Shown one piece after another: positions 10,378 to 18,527 of a stretch of 64,000 nt of DNA (positions are counted from its first letter, which is position 1; each line of letters starts with the position of its first letter). Source of the DNA: Onishia taeanensis (GTDB lineage Bacteria; Pseudomonadota; Gammaproteobacteria; Pseudomonadales; Halomonadaceae); assembly GCF_900100755.1 (NCBI RefSeq), contig NZ_FNCI01000002.1, positions 378,951-442,950 on the forward strand. Reading direction: 5' to 3'. The notes below the pieces were generated by a model. That model was not told where the DNA came from and ran no database searches. It saw only the letters and a program-made list of their open reading frames with translations. Both the position numbers and the translations under genes were made by a program.

Positions 10378-12357
10378 ATGCTCGATACCCTCCTGCCGAT
10401 CCTGATCGCCGCCTCCCTGGCGCTGGCGGTGATTGGCGCCTGGCGGCGTGTCCGCCTGTGGCGCCAGGGACGCTCCGCCCCGGTCGACCTGCTCAAGGGA
10501 CTCGCCGCGATGCCGCGGCGCTATCTGGTGGATCTTCACCACGTGGTCGCTCGCGACAAGGTGATGTCCAACACTCACGTGGCCACTGCCGGCGGCTTCG
10601 TTGCCGCGGCCGTGCTGATGGTGCTGGTACACGGGCTAGGCCTGGCCCAAGGCGTGCTCGGCTGGGCGCTGCTGGCCGCCAGTGCCACCATGTTCGCTGG
10701 CAGCTGCTTCGTGGCTCGCCGTCGTCGCAATCCGCCGGCCCGGCTCTCCAAGGGCCCGTGGATGCGTCTGCCCAAGAGCCTGATGGCCTTCTCGCTGAGC
10801 ATCTTCGCCATTACCCTGCCCGCCGTGGGTCTGCTGCCCGAGGATTTTGGTAGCTGGATCCTGGCGCTGGCGCTCTGCACCGTGCTGGTCTGGGGCCTGG
10901 GTGAGATGGTGTTCGGCATGACCTGGGGCGGGCCGATGAAGCATGCCTTCGCCGGGGCCCTGCATCTGGCCTTCCACCGCCGCGCCGAGCGCTTTTCCAC
11001 GAAAGGGGGCGAGGGCAATCGGTCCACCGGCCTCAAGGCGCTGAACCTCGATGATCGCGACGCCCCGCTCGGTGTGGAGACGCCCAGCGATTTCACCTGG
11101 AATCAGCTGCTGGGCTTCGATGCCTGCGTGCAGTGCGGCCGCTGCGAGGCGGTGTGTCCGGCCTTCGCCGCCGGCCAGCCGCTCAACCCCAAGAAGCTGA
11201 TTCAGGACATGGTCGTCGGCATGGCCGGCGGCAGCGACGCCCACTATGCCGGCAGCCCCTATCCGGGCAAGCCGGTGGGCGAGCATGAAGGCAGTGCCGA
11301 CGGGCCCATCGTGGCGCGTGAGGGCAAGGCCCTGGTGGATGCCGACACCCTGTGGTCATGCACCACCTGTCGCGCCTGCGTCGAGGAGTGTCCGATGATG
11401 ATCGAGCATGTCGATGCCATCGTCGACATGCGCCGCTTCCTGACGCTGGAGCACGGCAATACCCCCAACAAGGGCGCCGAGGTGCTCGATAACCTGATCG
11501 CCACCGACAATCCCGGTGGTTTCGATCCCGGCGCGCGGATGCACTGGGCCGCCGACCTTGAGCTGCCGCTGATGCGGGATCTCCAGCAGGCCGAGGTGCT
11601 GCTGTGGCTGGGTGACGGCGCCTACGACATGCGCAACCAGCGCACCCTGCGTTCCCTGGTCAAGGTGCTGCGTGCCGCCGACGTCGACTTCGCGGTACTC
11701 GGCGACGAGGAGCGCGACAGCGGTGACGTGGCCCGTCGTCTGGGCGACGAAGCGACCTTCCAGAGCCTGGCCAAGCGCAACATCGCCACCCTGTCGAAGT
11801 ACCGCTTCAAGCGCATCGTCACCTGCGACCCCCACAGCTTCCATGTGCTCGGCAACGAGTACGGCGAGCTGGGCGGTGACTATGAAGTACGTCACCACAG
11901 CACCTTTATCGCCGAGCTATACGATGCCGGTCGTCTGCACTTCAAGCCCTGGAAGGGCGGTAGCGTGACCTATCACGATCCCTGCTATCTCGGCCGCTAT
12001 AACGGCGAGTTCGAAGCGCCGCGCAACGTGCTGCGCGCGCTGGGCATCGAGGTCGCCGAGATGGAGCGCTCCGGGTTCCGCTCGCGCTGCTGCGGCGGCG
12101 GTGGTGGGGCGCCGATCACCGACATTCCCGGCAAGCAGCGTATTCCCGACATGCGCATGGGCGACGTCCGCGAGACCGGCGCCGAGCTGGTGGCGGTGGG
12201 CTGCCCGCAGTGTACCGCCATGCTCGAGGGTGTGGTCGATGCCAGCGCCGAGGTGCGCGATATCGCCGAGCTGGTGGCCGATGCGCTGATCGCGGCACCG
12301 GCGAGCACCGGCGAGCGCTCCCAGACACAAGAGGCTCAGGCCGCGGAGGTGTTGTGA
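10378..12357 (+). CDS. dgcB: Dimethylglycine demethylase iron-sulfur subunit DgcB
   Basis: Membrane-bound electron carrier partner of DgcA. The 659-residue protein has hydrophobic segments near residues 5-25, 70-110 and 140-185, two ferredoxin-type [4Fe-4S] motifs (CVQCGRCEAVCP near 250, CTTCRACVEECP near 328), and a heterodisulfide-reductase-like C-terminal part with CCG-type cysteines (YHDPCYLGRYNGEF near 535, RCCGGGGG near 571). This is the architecture of membrane Fe-S oxidoreductases that take electrons from ETF or flavoenzymes to quinone. Its stop codon overlaps the start of the next gene by one base, indicating translational coupling. Confidence 0.92.
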   Translation: MLDTLLPILIAASLALAVIGAWRRVRLWRQGRSAPVDLLKGLAAMPRRYLVDLHHVVARDKVMSNTHVATAGGFVAAAVLMVLVHGLGLAQGVLGWALLAASATMFAGSCFVARRRRNPPARLSKGPWMRLPKSLMAFSLSIFAITLPAVGLLPEDFGSWILALALCTVLVWGLGEMVFGMTWGGPMKHAFAGALHLAFHRRAERFSTKGGEGNRSTGLKALNLDDRDAPLGVETPSDFTWNQLLGFDACVQCGRCEAVCPAFAAGQPLNPKKLIQDMVVGMAGGSDAHYAGSPYPGKPVGEHEGSADGPIVAREGKALVDADTLWSCTTCRACVEECPMMIEHVDAIVDMRRFLTLEHGNTPNKGAEVLDNLIATDNPGGFDPGARMHWAADLELPLMRDLQQAEVLLWLGDGAYDMRNQRTLRSLVKVLRAADVDFAVLGDEERDSGDVARRLGDEATFQSLAKRNIATLSKYRFKRIVTCDPHSFHVLGNEYGELGGDYEVRHHSTFIAELYDAGRLHFKPWKGGSVTYHDPCYLGRYNGEFEAPRNVLRALGIEVAEMERSGFRSRCCGGGGGAPITDIPGKQRIPDMRMGDVRETGAELVAVGCPQCTAMLEGVVDASAEVRDIAELVADALIAAPASTGERSQTQEAQAAEVL

Positions 12358-13625
12358 TGAGCGAGATCTTACGTCGAGACCCCCGCAAGGAATGGATTGC
12401 CCGCAACCGGCTGCATCCGCAGCACCTGGAGGTGCTGGCGGAACTGGGTGGGGGAGCGGCCAGCGAGTGGGTCGGGCCTAACGGCCTAGTCCGCAGGAAC
12501 CCTCATGTCGTGGGTTTCATGGGCCCCAATGGCCTCAAGCGCATCGATCGCAGCGGCGTCCAGCAAGGCGCCGGTGGCGGAGGAGCCGCCAAGGCGGCCA
12601 CCCAGAGCAAGCCGCTGGTCGAGATCGAGTCACCGGCCTTCCTGGTGGCGGTGGTGCCGGATATGGCCGGCGGACGCCTGACCGGGCATGACCGAGACCT
12701 GTTGGGTCTGGCCCGTCAGTTGGCCGATGCCGATCCGGCCGCCCCCGGCGCCGTGCTGGCGGTGATCTTCGGTGAGCATAAGGAAGACGGCTTCGCCGAG
12801 GCGGGCATCGACCGCCTGCTGCACCTGGACGGTCCCGATGTCGAAGGCTTCGCCCCCGAGGCCCGGCTCGGCGCCTTGGTTGCCGCAGAGGAAGCCTGGA
12901 CCCCGCGCCATTGGCTGATACCGGATTCCAAGCTCGGCGGCGCCGACCTGGGACGCCGCCTGGCGGCACGCCTTGGCGAGCGTCCGGCCACAGGCGTGTG
13001 GCAGATAGAGGCCAGCGCCGAGGCCGATCTGGGCTGGAGCTGTACCGCTCGTGGGGCGGCGGGCACCCTGGACATTCAGCGATCGCTACCGCGCTTCGCG
13101 CTGGCGCTGGCCGAGTGTGCCGAGCCGGTCAGCGATACGCGCCATGCGGCCAGCGAGCTGACGCTGCCCCAGGCGCTGCCCGCCCAGCTGTCGCGCATCG
13201 AGGATCTGGGCCAGGTGGCGGTGGATCCGGCGGGTGTGGCGCTGTCCGAGGCCGAGTTTATTCTCTCTGCCGGTAACGGCGTGCGTGACTGGGACGGTTT
13301 CCATCATGCCGCCGAGGTGCTAGGCGCCACCGAAGGGGCTTCCCGCGTGGCGGTGGACGACGGCTTCATGGCTCGCAACCGCCAGGTTGGCGCCACCGGC
13401 ACCTGGGTCACCGCACGCGTCTACGTGGCGGTGGGCATCAGCGGGGCTATCCAGCATCTCCAGGGCATTCAGAGCTGCGACAAGGTGGTGGCCATCAACA
13501 TGGATCCCGGCTGCGATATGATCAAGCGGGCCGATCTGGCGGTCATCGGCGACTCGGCGAAGGTGCTCGAGGCCCTGGTGGCTCTGGTGGAGCAGGCAAG
13601 GGAGGAGAAGCGCAATGCGGCCTGA
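12357..13625 (+). CDS. etfA: Electron transfer flavoprotein alpha subunit (FixB-like), dgc-linked
   Basis: FAD-binding subunit of an electron transfer flavoprotein dedicated to dimethylglycine oxidation. The ATG overlaps the dgcB stop in TGATGA; the open frame runs upstream but only as a shadow of dgcB. The 422 residues are longer than housekeeping EtfA (about 310-320), with an extra N-terminal stretch (MSEILRRDPRKEWIARNRLH) that is characteristic of this locus. The C-terminal FAD domain is clear in RVYVAVGISGAIQHLQGIQ, CDKVVAINMDPGC and IKRADLAVIGD. Matches the Pseudomonas PA5400 position and type. Confidence 0.9.
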   Translation: MSEILRRDPRKEWIARNRLHPQHLEVLAELGGGAASEWVGPNGLVRRNPHVVGFMGPNGLKRIDRSGVQQGAGGGGAAKAATQSKPLVEIESPAFLVAVVPDMAGGRLTGHDRDLLGLARQLADADPAAPGAVLAVIFGEHKEDGFAEAGIDRLLHLDGPDVEGFAPEARLGALVAAEEAWTPRHWLIPDSKLGGADLGRRLAARLGERPATGVWQIEASAEADLGWSCTARGAAGTLDIQRSLPRFALALAECAEPVSDTRHAASELTLPQALPAQLSRIEDLGQVAVDPAGVALSEAEFILSAGNGVRDWDGFHHAAEVLGATEGASRVAVDDGFMARNRQVGATGTWVTARVYVAVGISGAIQHLQGIQSCDKVVAINMDPGCDMIKRADLAVIGDSAKVLEALVALVEQAREEKRNAA

Positions 13626-13650
13626 TACTCATGCAAAGGAGGGGCTCGCG

Positions 13651-14418
13651 GTGACCGTGCTGGTCTCCGTGGGTCGCCATCCGGTGACCGGCCGTAGCCG
13701 GCGCGCCGACCAGGATGCTCGAGGGGTGGAATTGGCGCGTACCTTGCCCGGTGCCGAGATCGGATTGCTCCACGCCGGCAGGCTGGATGAAGGCAACGAG
13801 GCAGCGCTGCGTGGCTACCTGGGCATGGGCTTCGATGCCTTGACCCTGATCGAGCAGCCCGAGAGCAGCGACGCGCTGCCTGCCTTGGCCGAGGCCCTGA
13901 AGGCGGCACCGCCGCAGTTGGTGATCGCCGGTGAGCGCGCCGAGCAGGGCGAGGGCTCGGGTCTTTTGCCCTACTTGCTGGCCGAGCGCCTGGGCTGGCC
14001 GTTGGTCAGTGGTCTGGCGGCCGTGGAAGAGGTCTCCGGTGGCGTCGCCACGGTGCTGCAGGCGCTGCCGAGAGGCCAGCGCCGGCGGCTCAAGGTACGC
14101 CTGCCGGCTATCGTGACCGTCGATGCCGCCGCACCGGCACCGCGCCAGAGCGCCTTCGGTCCCGCGCAGCGGGGGCGACTGGAGGTGAGCGAGGCACCGG
14201 TGGCGGCCGACGTCGAGATGGCCGAATGGCAGTTCAAGCCAGCGCGCAAGCGGCCCAAGCGCTTGAAGATCGTCAAGGCCGCCTCTGCCCGCGACCGCTT
14301 CAAGGCCGCCGCTGCCAAGGCTGAAGGAGGTGGGGGCCAGGTACTCACCGACGTCACCGCCGAGCAGGGCGCCGCGGCGGTCTACAAGCTGCTGAAGGAA
14401 GAAGGCGTGCTGCGCTAG
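13651..14418 (+). CDS. etfB: Electron transfer flavoprotein beta subunit (FixA-like), dgc-linked
   Basis: Partner subunit of the preceding EtfA, expected to carry AMP and complete the dgc-linked ETF. The 255-residue product starts MTVLVSVGRHPVTGRSRRADQ. The GTG at 13651 is preferred because AAAGGAGG lies eight bases upstream; an in-frame ATG at 13615 would add 12 residues and overlap etfA by 11 bp but has no good ribosome binding site. The fold is seen in PPQLVIAGERAEQGEGSGLL and YLLAERLGWPLVSGL. The C-terminal third is lysine- and alanine-rich and ends EQGAAAVYKLLKEEGVLR. It is more divergent than typical EtfB, as in PA5401. Confidence 0.87.
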   Translation: MTVLVSVGRHPVTGRSRRADQDARGVELARTLPGAEIGLLHAGRLDEGNEAALRGYLGMGFDALTLIEQPESSDALPALAEALKAAPPQLVIAGERAEQGEGSGLLPYLLAERLGWPLVSGLAAVEEVSGGVATVLQALPRGQRRRLKVRLPAIVTVDAAAPAPRQSAFGPAQRGRLEVSEAPVAADVEMAEWQFKPARKRPKRLKIVKAASARDRFKAAAAKAEGGGGQVLTDVTAEQGAAAVYKLLKEEGVLR

Positions 14419-14455
14419 GGAAGGCGTCACTTCCCAACGGCATCTTATGTCAAAG

Positions 14456-14481
14456 CCCCGGCCTTGCGTGCCGGGGTTTTT
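14456..14481 (+). terminator. Rho-independent terminator after etfB
   Basis: Stem CCCCGGC (14456-14462) with GCCGGGG (14470-14476) and five T. It ends the dipeptidase-DUF5943-dgcAB-etfAB operon. Confidence 0.9.
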
Positions 14482-14507
14482 GCATGTCGCTGCCAGGCGA
14501 CTGGCCA

Positions 14508-15041
14508 TCAGGGGGCGATGCGTTGGCTGGCATCGGTGAAGCCCATCAGGGAAATATCCAGGTCCATGCGGTTACCCCGGGGGCCGACCAGACTCAGGGT
14601 CGCGCTGCTGCCGGAGCGCAGCGCCTGGAACATCGCCGGTTCCAGCGGCAGGTCGGCGCGGCAGCCCTGTTCCAGGCACACCTGGTAGGGGAACTTGGCA
14701 GGTTGGGCGCTTCCCGCACTCAACTGCAGGCCAGGGGCGAGGCGCACGCCCAGCGGTGTCAGAAAGGTCATTGCCGGGCTGCCTTCGAGCTGCGGCGGGT
14801 ACGCGACCACGACCCGCATCAAGGGCTGGCTGCTATCGGCATTCATGATCACCTGGTTCATGGTGCAGTTGCCCTGGCTGCTGTCGCTTGGACAGACCAC
14901 TTCCCAGTCATTGAATTGCTCGGTGGTGATATCGGCGCTGGCTTGGCCGGATGACGTTTGCTGGGCGAAGGCGTTGGGAGCCAGGGCCAGAAGCGACAGC
15001 AGGCCTGTCATGCACAGGCGGCGGGTGAAAAATGACGGCAT
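14508..15041 (-). CDS. Exported IalB-family protein
   Basis: A 177-residue protein of the invasion-associated locus B family, small secreted proteins of unknown biochemical role. Start at the ATG 15041 with GAGGAGGT nine bases upstream; the open frame extends much further without support. Residues 1-27 are a signal peptide (RRLCMTGLLSLLALAPNAFA, cleavage expected after AFA). The mature part shows family hallmarks: FNDWEVVCP, a CTMNQ segment, PYQVCLEQGCRADLPL and four cysteines likely to form disulfides in the periplasm. It lies alone between two terminators, convergent with etfB, so no functional link to betaine catabolism is visible. Confidence 0.82.
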   Translation of the reverse strand: MPSFFTRRLCMTGLLSLLALAPNAFAQQTSSGQASADITTEQFNDWEVVCPSDSSQGNCTMNQVIMNADSSQPLMRVVVAYPPQLEGSPAMTFLTPLGVRLAPGLQLSAGSAQPAKFPYQVCLEQGCRADLPLEPAMFQALRSGSSATLSLVGPRGNRMDLDISLMGFTDASQRIAP

Positions 15042-15232
15042 GGGTAGGGTACCTCCTCGGTGTCGGTGATCATGAAGGTGAGTCATCAGCAGTTCGCTGC
15101 GTCCGACGTATATGGCGGCTAACCGAGTCTGCGCTCGGCCTACTACCATGCCCAGTCGCGCCTTTGAGGTCGAGTCCCTGATGAATTTTCCCTGACATAT
15201 AAAGTGCGCACGACGGGACAGTGGTGAAAACG

Positions 15233-15264
15233 ACGCAGCCCCCGGTATCGGCCGGGGGCTGCGT
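15233..15264 (-). terminator. Terminator of the BCCT gene
   Basis: A perfect 13-bp stem (15233-15245 with 15252-15264) with a six-base loop lies 20 bp past the BCCT stop. On the minus strand it is followed by CGTTTTC. Confidence 0.75.
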
Positions 15265-15284
15265 GTCAATGAGCGCGGCGGGGG

Positions 15285-16859
15285 TCAGGCAGGGGCAAGG
15301 CGCGACAAGCTGCGATGCTCCTCTCTCAGGCTCTTGACCAAGCCCACGCACATCACCAGCAAGATGAAGGTGAAAGGAAGGCCGGTGGTCACGGCGCCTG
15401 CCTGAAGGGCGCCCAGGGCCTTGTCACCACCGCCGTAGAGCAGGATGCCGGCGATGACCCCTTCCAGAGTGGCCCAGAAGACTCGCTGGCTGCGCGGCGC
15501 GTCGATCTTGCCCCCGGCGGTGATGCTGTCGATCACCAGCGATCCGGAGTCGGACGAGGTGATGAAGAACACCAGTACCAGAATGATGGCCATGGTCGAG
15601 GTGAGGGTGGTCAGCGGCAGTTGCTCGAGCATCTGGAACATCGCCAGCGAGACCTCGCCGATGCCGTTGGCCAAAGCGCCGACGCCATCCGCGGACTGGG
15701 CGAGGGCGTTGCCGCCGAAGGCGGTCATCCAGACGACGGTGACCAGTGTCGGCACCAGCAGCACCGCCATCAGGAACTCGCGCACGGTGCGTCCACGAGA
15801 GACCCTAGCAATGAACATGCCGACGAAGGGTGACCAGGAGATCCACCACGCCCAGTAGAACACCGTCCAGCCGTGGTACCAGGTCTGGTCGTCGCGGCCG
15901 ACCCAGTTGGACAGCGGCAGGATATGCGTCAGGTAGGCCACGCTGGTGTCCCACAGGCCGTTGACGAACAGCAGCGTGGAACCGGTGAAGATCACGAAGA
16001 GCAGCAGCACCAGCGCGATCACCATGTTGATGTTGGAGAACAGCTTCACCCCGCCGTCGATCCCGCGCCATACCGAGTAGAGCGCCACGGCGGTGACACC
16101 GACGATGATGGCGAGCTGCGTGCCTAGCGTGTTGGGTATGTCGAACAGGTAGTTGAGGCCGCCGGCGGCTTGGGTCGCGCCGAAGCCCAGCGACGTGGCC
16201 AAGCCGAAGATGGTCGATAGCACGGCGACAATGTCGATCACATGGCCGACCCATCCACGCACATGCTGTCCCAACAAGGGGGTGAAAGCCGAGCGCAGGG
16301 TCAGCGGCAGCCCCCGGTTGTAGGCGAAGAAAGCCAGCGACAGGCCGACCACCGCATAGATCGCCCAGGGGTGCAGGCCCCAGTGGAACATGGTGGCGCC
16401 CATGGCGGCGCTGGCGCCTTCCGGGGTGCCCGGGGCGGCATTCAGCGGTGTGCCGTACCAGTCGGTGTAGTAGGCCACCGGCTCGGCAACGCTCCAGAAC
16501 ATCAGGCCGATGCCCATGCCCGCGGCGAACAGCATGCTGAACCAGGAGATCGTGGAATGCTCGGGACGCGCGGAGGGGCCGCCCAAGCGGATACGCCCTA
16601 AGGGCAAGACGATCAGCGCCAGGCACAGGATCACGAAGACATTGCCGGCGATCATGAATAGCCAGTCGAAGTGCTCGATGGCAAAGCCACGGGCCGCTGT
16701 CATTTGGCTATTGGACTGATCGGGATAGATCAAGGCATAGAGAATGAAGGCCAGGATGGCCAGAGCAGAAACCGGAAAGACGGGGTTGTGGAAATCCAGC
16801 CCGAGTATCTGCTTGTTGTCCTGCCCGGGGGTCAGGATGGGGTCGTCGTCATGCGTCAT
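15285..16859 (-). CDS. BCCT-family betaine/choline/carnitine transporter, fdhA-linked
   Basis: Ion-coupled uptake of a quaternary amine, probably glycine betaine or choline, across the inner membrane. The 524-residue protein has the 12 BCCT helices, the glycine-rich stretch GMGIGLMFWSVAEP, the tryptophan-rich helix WTVFYWAWWISWSPFVGMF and the amphipathic-helix motif RVSRGRTVREFL. Start at 16859 (AGAGGA upstream), giving MTHDDDPILTPGQDNKQ; an upstream in-frame codon would add 17 residues. The cytosolic tails are short, unlike osmosensing BetP types. It is divergent from fdhA and near gbcAB, so a catabolic rather than osmoprotective uptake role is inferred. It is clearly distinct from the tandem BCCT pair at 39-43 kb. 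Confidence 0.92.
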   Translation of the reverse strand: MTHDDDPILTPGQDNKQILGLDFHNPVFPVSALAILAFILYALIYPDQSNSQMTAARGFAIEHFDWLFMIAGNVFVILCLALIVLPLGRIRLGGPSARPEHSTISWFSMLFAAGMGIGLMFWSVAEPVAYYTDWYGTPLNAAPGTPEGASAAMGATMFHWGLHPWAIYAVVGLSLAFFAYNRGLPLTLRSAFTPLLGQHVRGWVGHVIDIVAVLSTIFGLATSLGFGATQAAGGLNYLFDIPNTLGTQLAIIVGVTAVALYSVWRGIDGGVKLFSNINMVIALVLLLFVIFTGSTLLFVNGLWDTSVAYLTHILPLSNWVGRDDQTWYHGWTVFYWAWWISWSPFVGMFIARVSRGRTVREFLMAVLLVPTLVTVVWMTAFGGNALAQSADGVGALANGIGEVSLAMFQMLEQLPLTTLTSTMAIILVLVFFITSSDSGSLVIDSITAGGKIDAPRSQRVFWATLEGVIAGILLYGGGDKALGALQAGAVTTGLPFTFILLVMCVGLVKSLREEHRSLSRLAPA

Positions 16860-17103
16860 GCGAGGTCCTCTATTGTTGTTGTCACATCGCCTAGCGGCGA
16901 CGGCGATCATTCTTGGCAGGACCCGCAGCGAGGGCTGTCGCGAAAACGACCTCGAGATATGGCATTGCCACTTCGGCGGCGAAGATGTCTTGAATAGGCA
17001 TGGCGGTGACTCGCTGGGAACATTCCAGCCGAGTGAAGGGGCTATCGTCGAGGAGCGGCGGTATCGCCGCCTTAATTAAAAATAACGTTGAAGGAAGCCA
17101 GCC
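16860..17103. promoter_or_regulatory. Divergent BCCT/fdhA promoter region with candidate regulator site
   Basis: The 244 bp between start codons contains TGTCGCGAA followed by AACGAC at 16936-16950, and GGCGACGGCGATCAT at 16896-16910. The same TGTCGCGAA word occurs upstream of glyA-sox. A GbdR or SouR-like site is suggested but not shown. GAAGGAAG before the fdhA ATG is its ribosome binding site. Confidence 0.35.
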
Positions 17104-18297
17104 ATGAGTTCAGCCAACCGCGGAGTCGTCTATAAAGGCCCGGGTGAAGTCGCCGTCGAATCCATCGCCTACCCGGAGCTTGCTCTTGGCAATCGCAAGT
17201 GCGAGCACGGCGTTATCCTCAAGGTCGTCACTACCAATATCTGCGGCAGTGACCAGCATATGGTGCGGGGCCGCACCACCGCCGAGCCGGGCCTGGTGCT
17301 GGGTCACGAGATCACCGGTATCGTGGTCGAGTGCGGACGGGACGTTGAATTCATCAATCAGGGCGACCTGGTCTCGGTACCTTTCAACATCGCCTGTGGC
17401 CGCTGCCGTAACTGCAAGTCCGGCAAGACCGGCATCTGCCTGAACGTCAATCCGGCACGTCCGGGCGCGGCCTATGGCTACGTTGACATGGGCGGTTGGG
17501 TCGGTGGCCAGACGGAATACGTCATGGTCCCCTATGCCGACTTCAACCTGCTGAAGTTCCCGGACGCCGACCAGGCGATGGATAAGATCAAGGACCTGAC
17601 CCTGCTGTCCGACATCTTCCCAACGGGCTTCCACGGCTGTGTGACCGCGGGGGTTGGGCCTGGCTCTACCGTCTATATCGCCGGTGCCGGTCCGGTAGGT
17701 CTGGCGGCGGCCGTGTCTGCCCAGCTGCTGGGTGCGGCATGCGTCATCGTCGGCGACATGATCGAGGATCGCCTGGCCCAGGCACGCAGCTTCGGCTGCG
17801 AGACCATTGACCTGACCCAAGACGGCGACATGGCCGACAAGGTCGAAGCCATTCTGGGTGAGCGAGAAGTCGATGCCTTCGTCGACTGTGTCGGCTTCGA
17901 GGCCCATGCCTGTGGCTGCAACCACGGCAAGGAAGCCCCGGCGACCGTGCTTAACTCCGCCATGTCACTGACCCGTGCCGGTGGTGAAATCGGTATTCCG
18001 GGCCTGTACGTCACCGAGGATCCGGGTGCCGAAGACGAGGCGGCCAAGCAGGGCTCCTTGAGCATGCGTTTCGGCCTCGGTTGGGCCAAGTCGCACAGCT
18101 TCCACACCGGCCAGTGTCCGGTAATGAAGTATCACCGTCCGCTGATGCAGGCGATCCTGTTCGGCAAGGTCAACATCGCCGATGCGATCAATGTCCAGAT
18201 GATCACGCTGGACGAGGCGCCCAAGGGTTACGCTGACTTCGATGGCGGCGCGGCGAAGAAATTCGTCATCGACCCCCATGGCAGCGTTCCTGCCTGA
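17104..18297 (+). CDS. fdhA: Glutathione-independent formaldehyde dehydrogenase
   Basis: Zinc- and NAD-dependent oxidation of free formaldehyde to formate (formaldehyde dismutase type), removing formaldehyde released by GbcAB and DgcAB. Its 397 residues match the Pseudomonas putida enzyme in length. Seen are the catalytic zinc motif NICGSDQHMVRG, GHEITGIVVECG, the structural zinc cysteines CGRCRNCKSGKTGIC near residue 98, the Rossmann motif GAGPVGLAAAVSAQL near 197, and the family insert GFEAHACGCNHGKE. Equivalent to fdhA (PA5421), which in Pseudomonas ends the sox operon; here it is separate and divergent from a BCCT gene. Confidence 0.95.
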   Translation: MSSANRGVVYKGPGEVAVESIAYPELALGNRKCEHGVILKVVTTNICGSDQHMVRGRTTAEPGLVLGHEITGIVVECGRDVEFINQGDLVSVPFNIACGRCRNCKSGKTGICLNVNPARPGAAYGYVDMGGWVGGQTEYVMVPYADFNLLKFPDADQAMDKIKDLTLLSDIFPTGFHGCVTAGVGPGSTVYIAGAGPVGLAAAVSAQLLGAACVIVGDMIEDRLAQARSFGCETIDLTQDGDMADKVEAILGEREVDAFVDCVGFEAHACGCNHGKEAPATVLNSAMSLTRAGGEIGIPGLYVTEDPGAEDEAAKQGSLSMRFGLGWAKSHSFHTGQCPVMKYHRPLMQAILFGKVNIADAINVQMITLDEAPKGYADFDGGAAKKFVIDPHGSVPA

Positions 18298-18328
18298 GCA
18301 CGCTAGCCGGTTAGCCAGCTAGACCGAC

Positions 18329-18360
18329 GACGGCGCCCCGCGGGGCGCCGTCGCTTTTTT
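18329..18360 (+). terminator. Rho-independent terminator after fdhA
   Basis: A perfect 24-nt palindrome (18329-18352) made mostly of G and C is followed by six T at 18355-18360. Confidence 0.9.
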
Positions 18361-18472
18361 GTGGGCTGCCGACAAGCCCATCGGCCAGGCGGCTCCGGTG
18401 CCGGTGAAGATAGAGCGCCAGGACGTTGGCAATCGTCCCGCACACTGACCCGCTAACCGACATGGAAATGCA

Positions 18473-18499
18473 AAGGCCCCGCTTTTAGCGGGGCCTTTG
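18473..18499. terminator. Bidirectional hairpin between fdhA and gbcA
   Basis: A 12-bp perfect stem (18473-18484 with 18488-18499), whose arms begin AAA and end TTT, lies 29 bp past the gbcA stop. It can terminate gbcA on the minus strand and act as a backup for fdhA. Confidence 0.8.
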
Positions 18500-18527
18500 T
18501 GAGGACGTGTGTGGAAAAGACGGAAGC

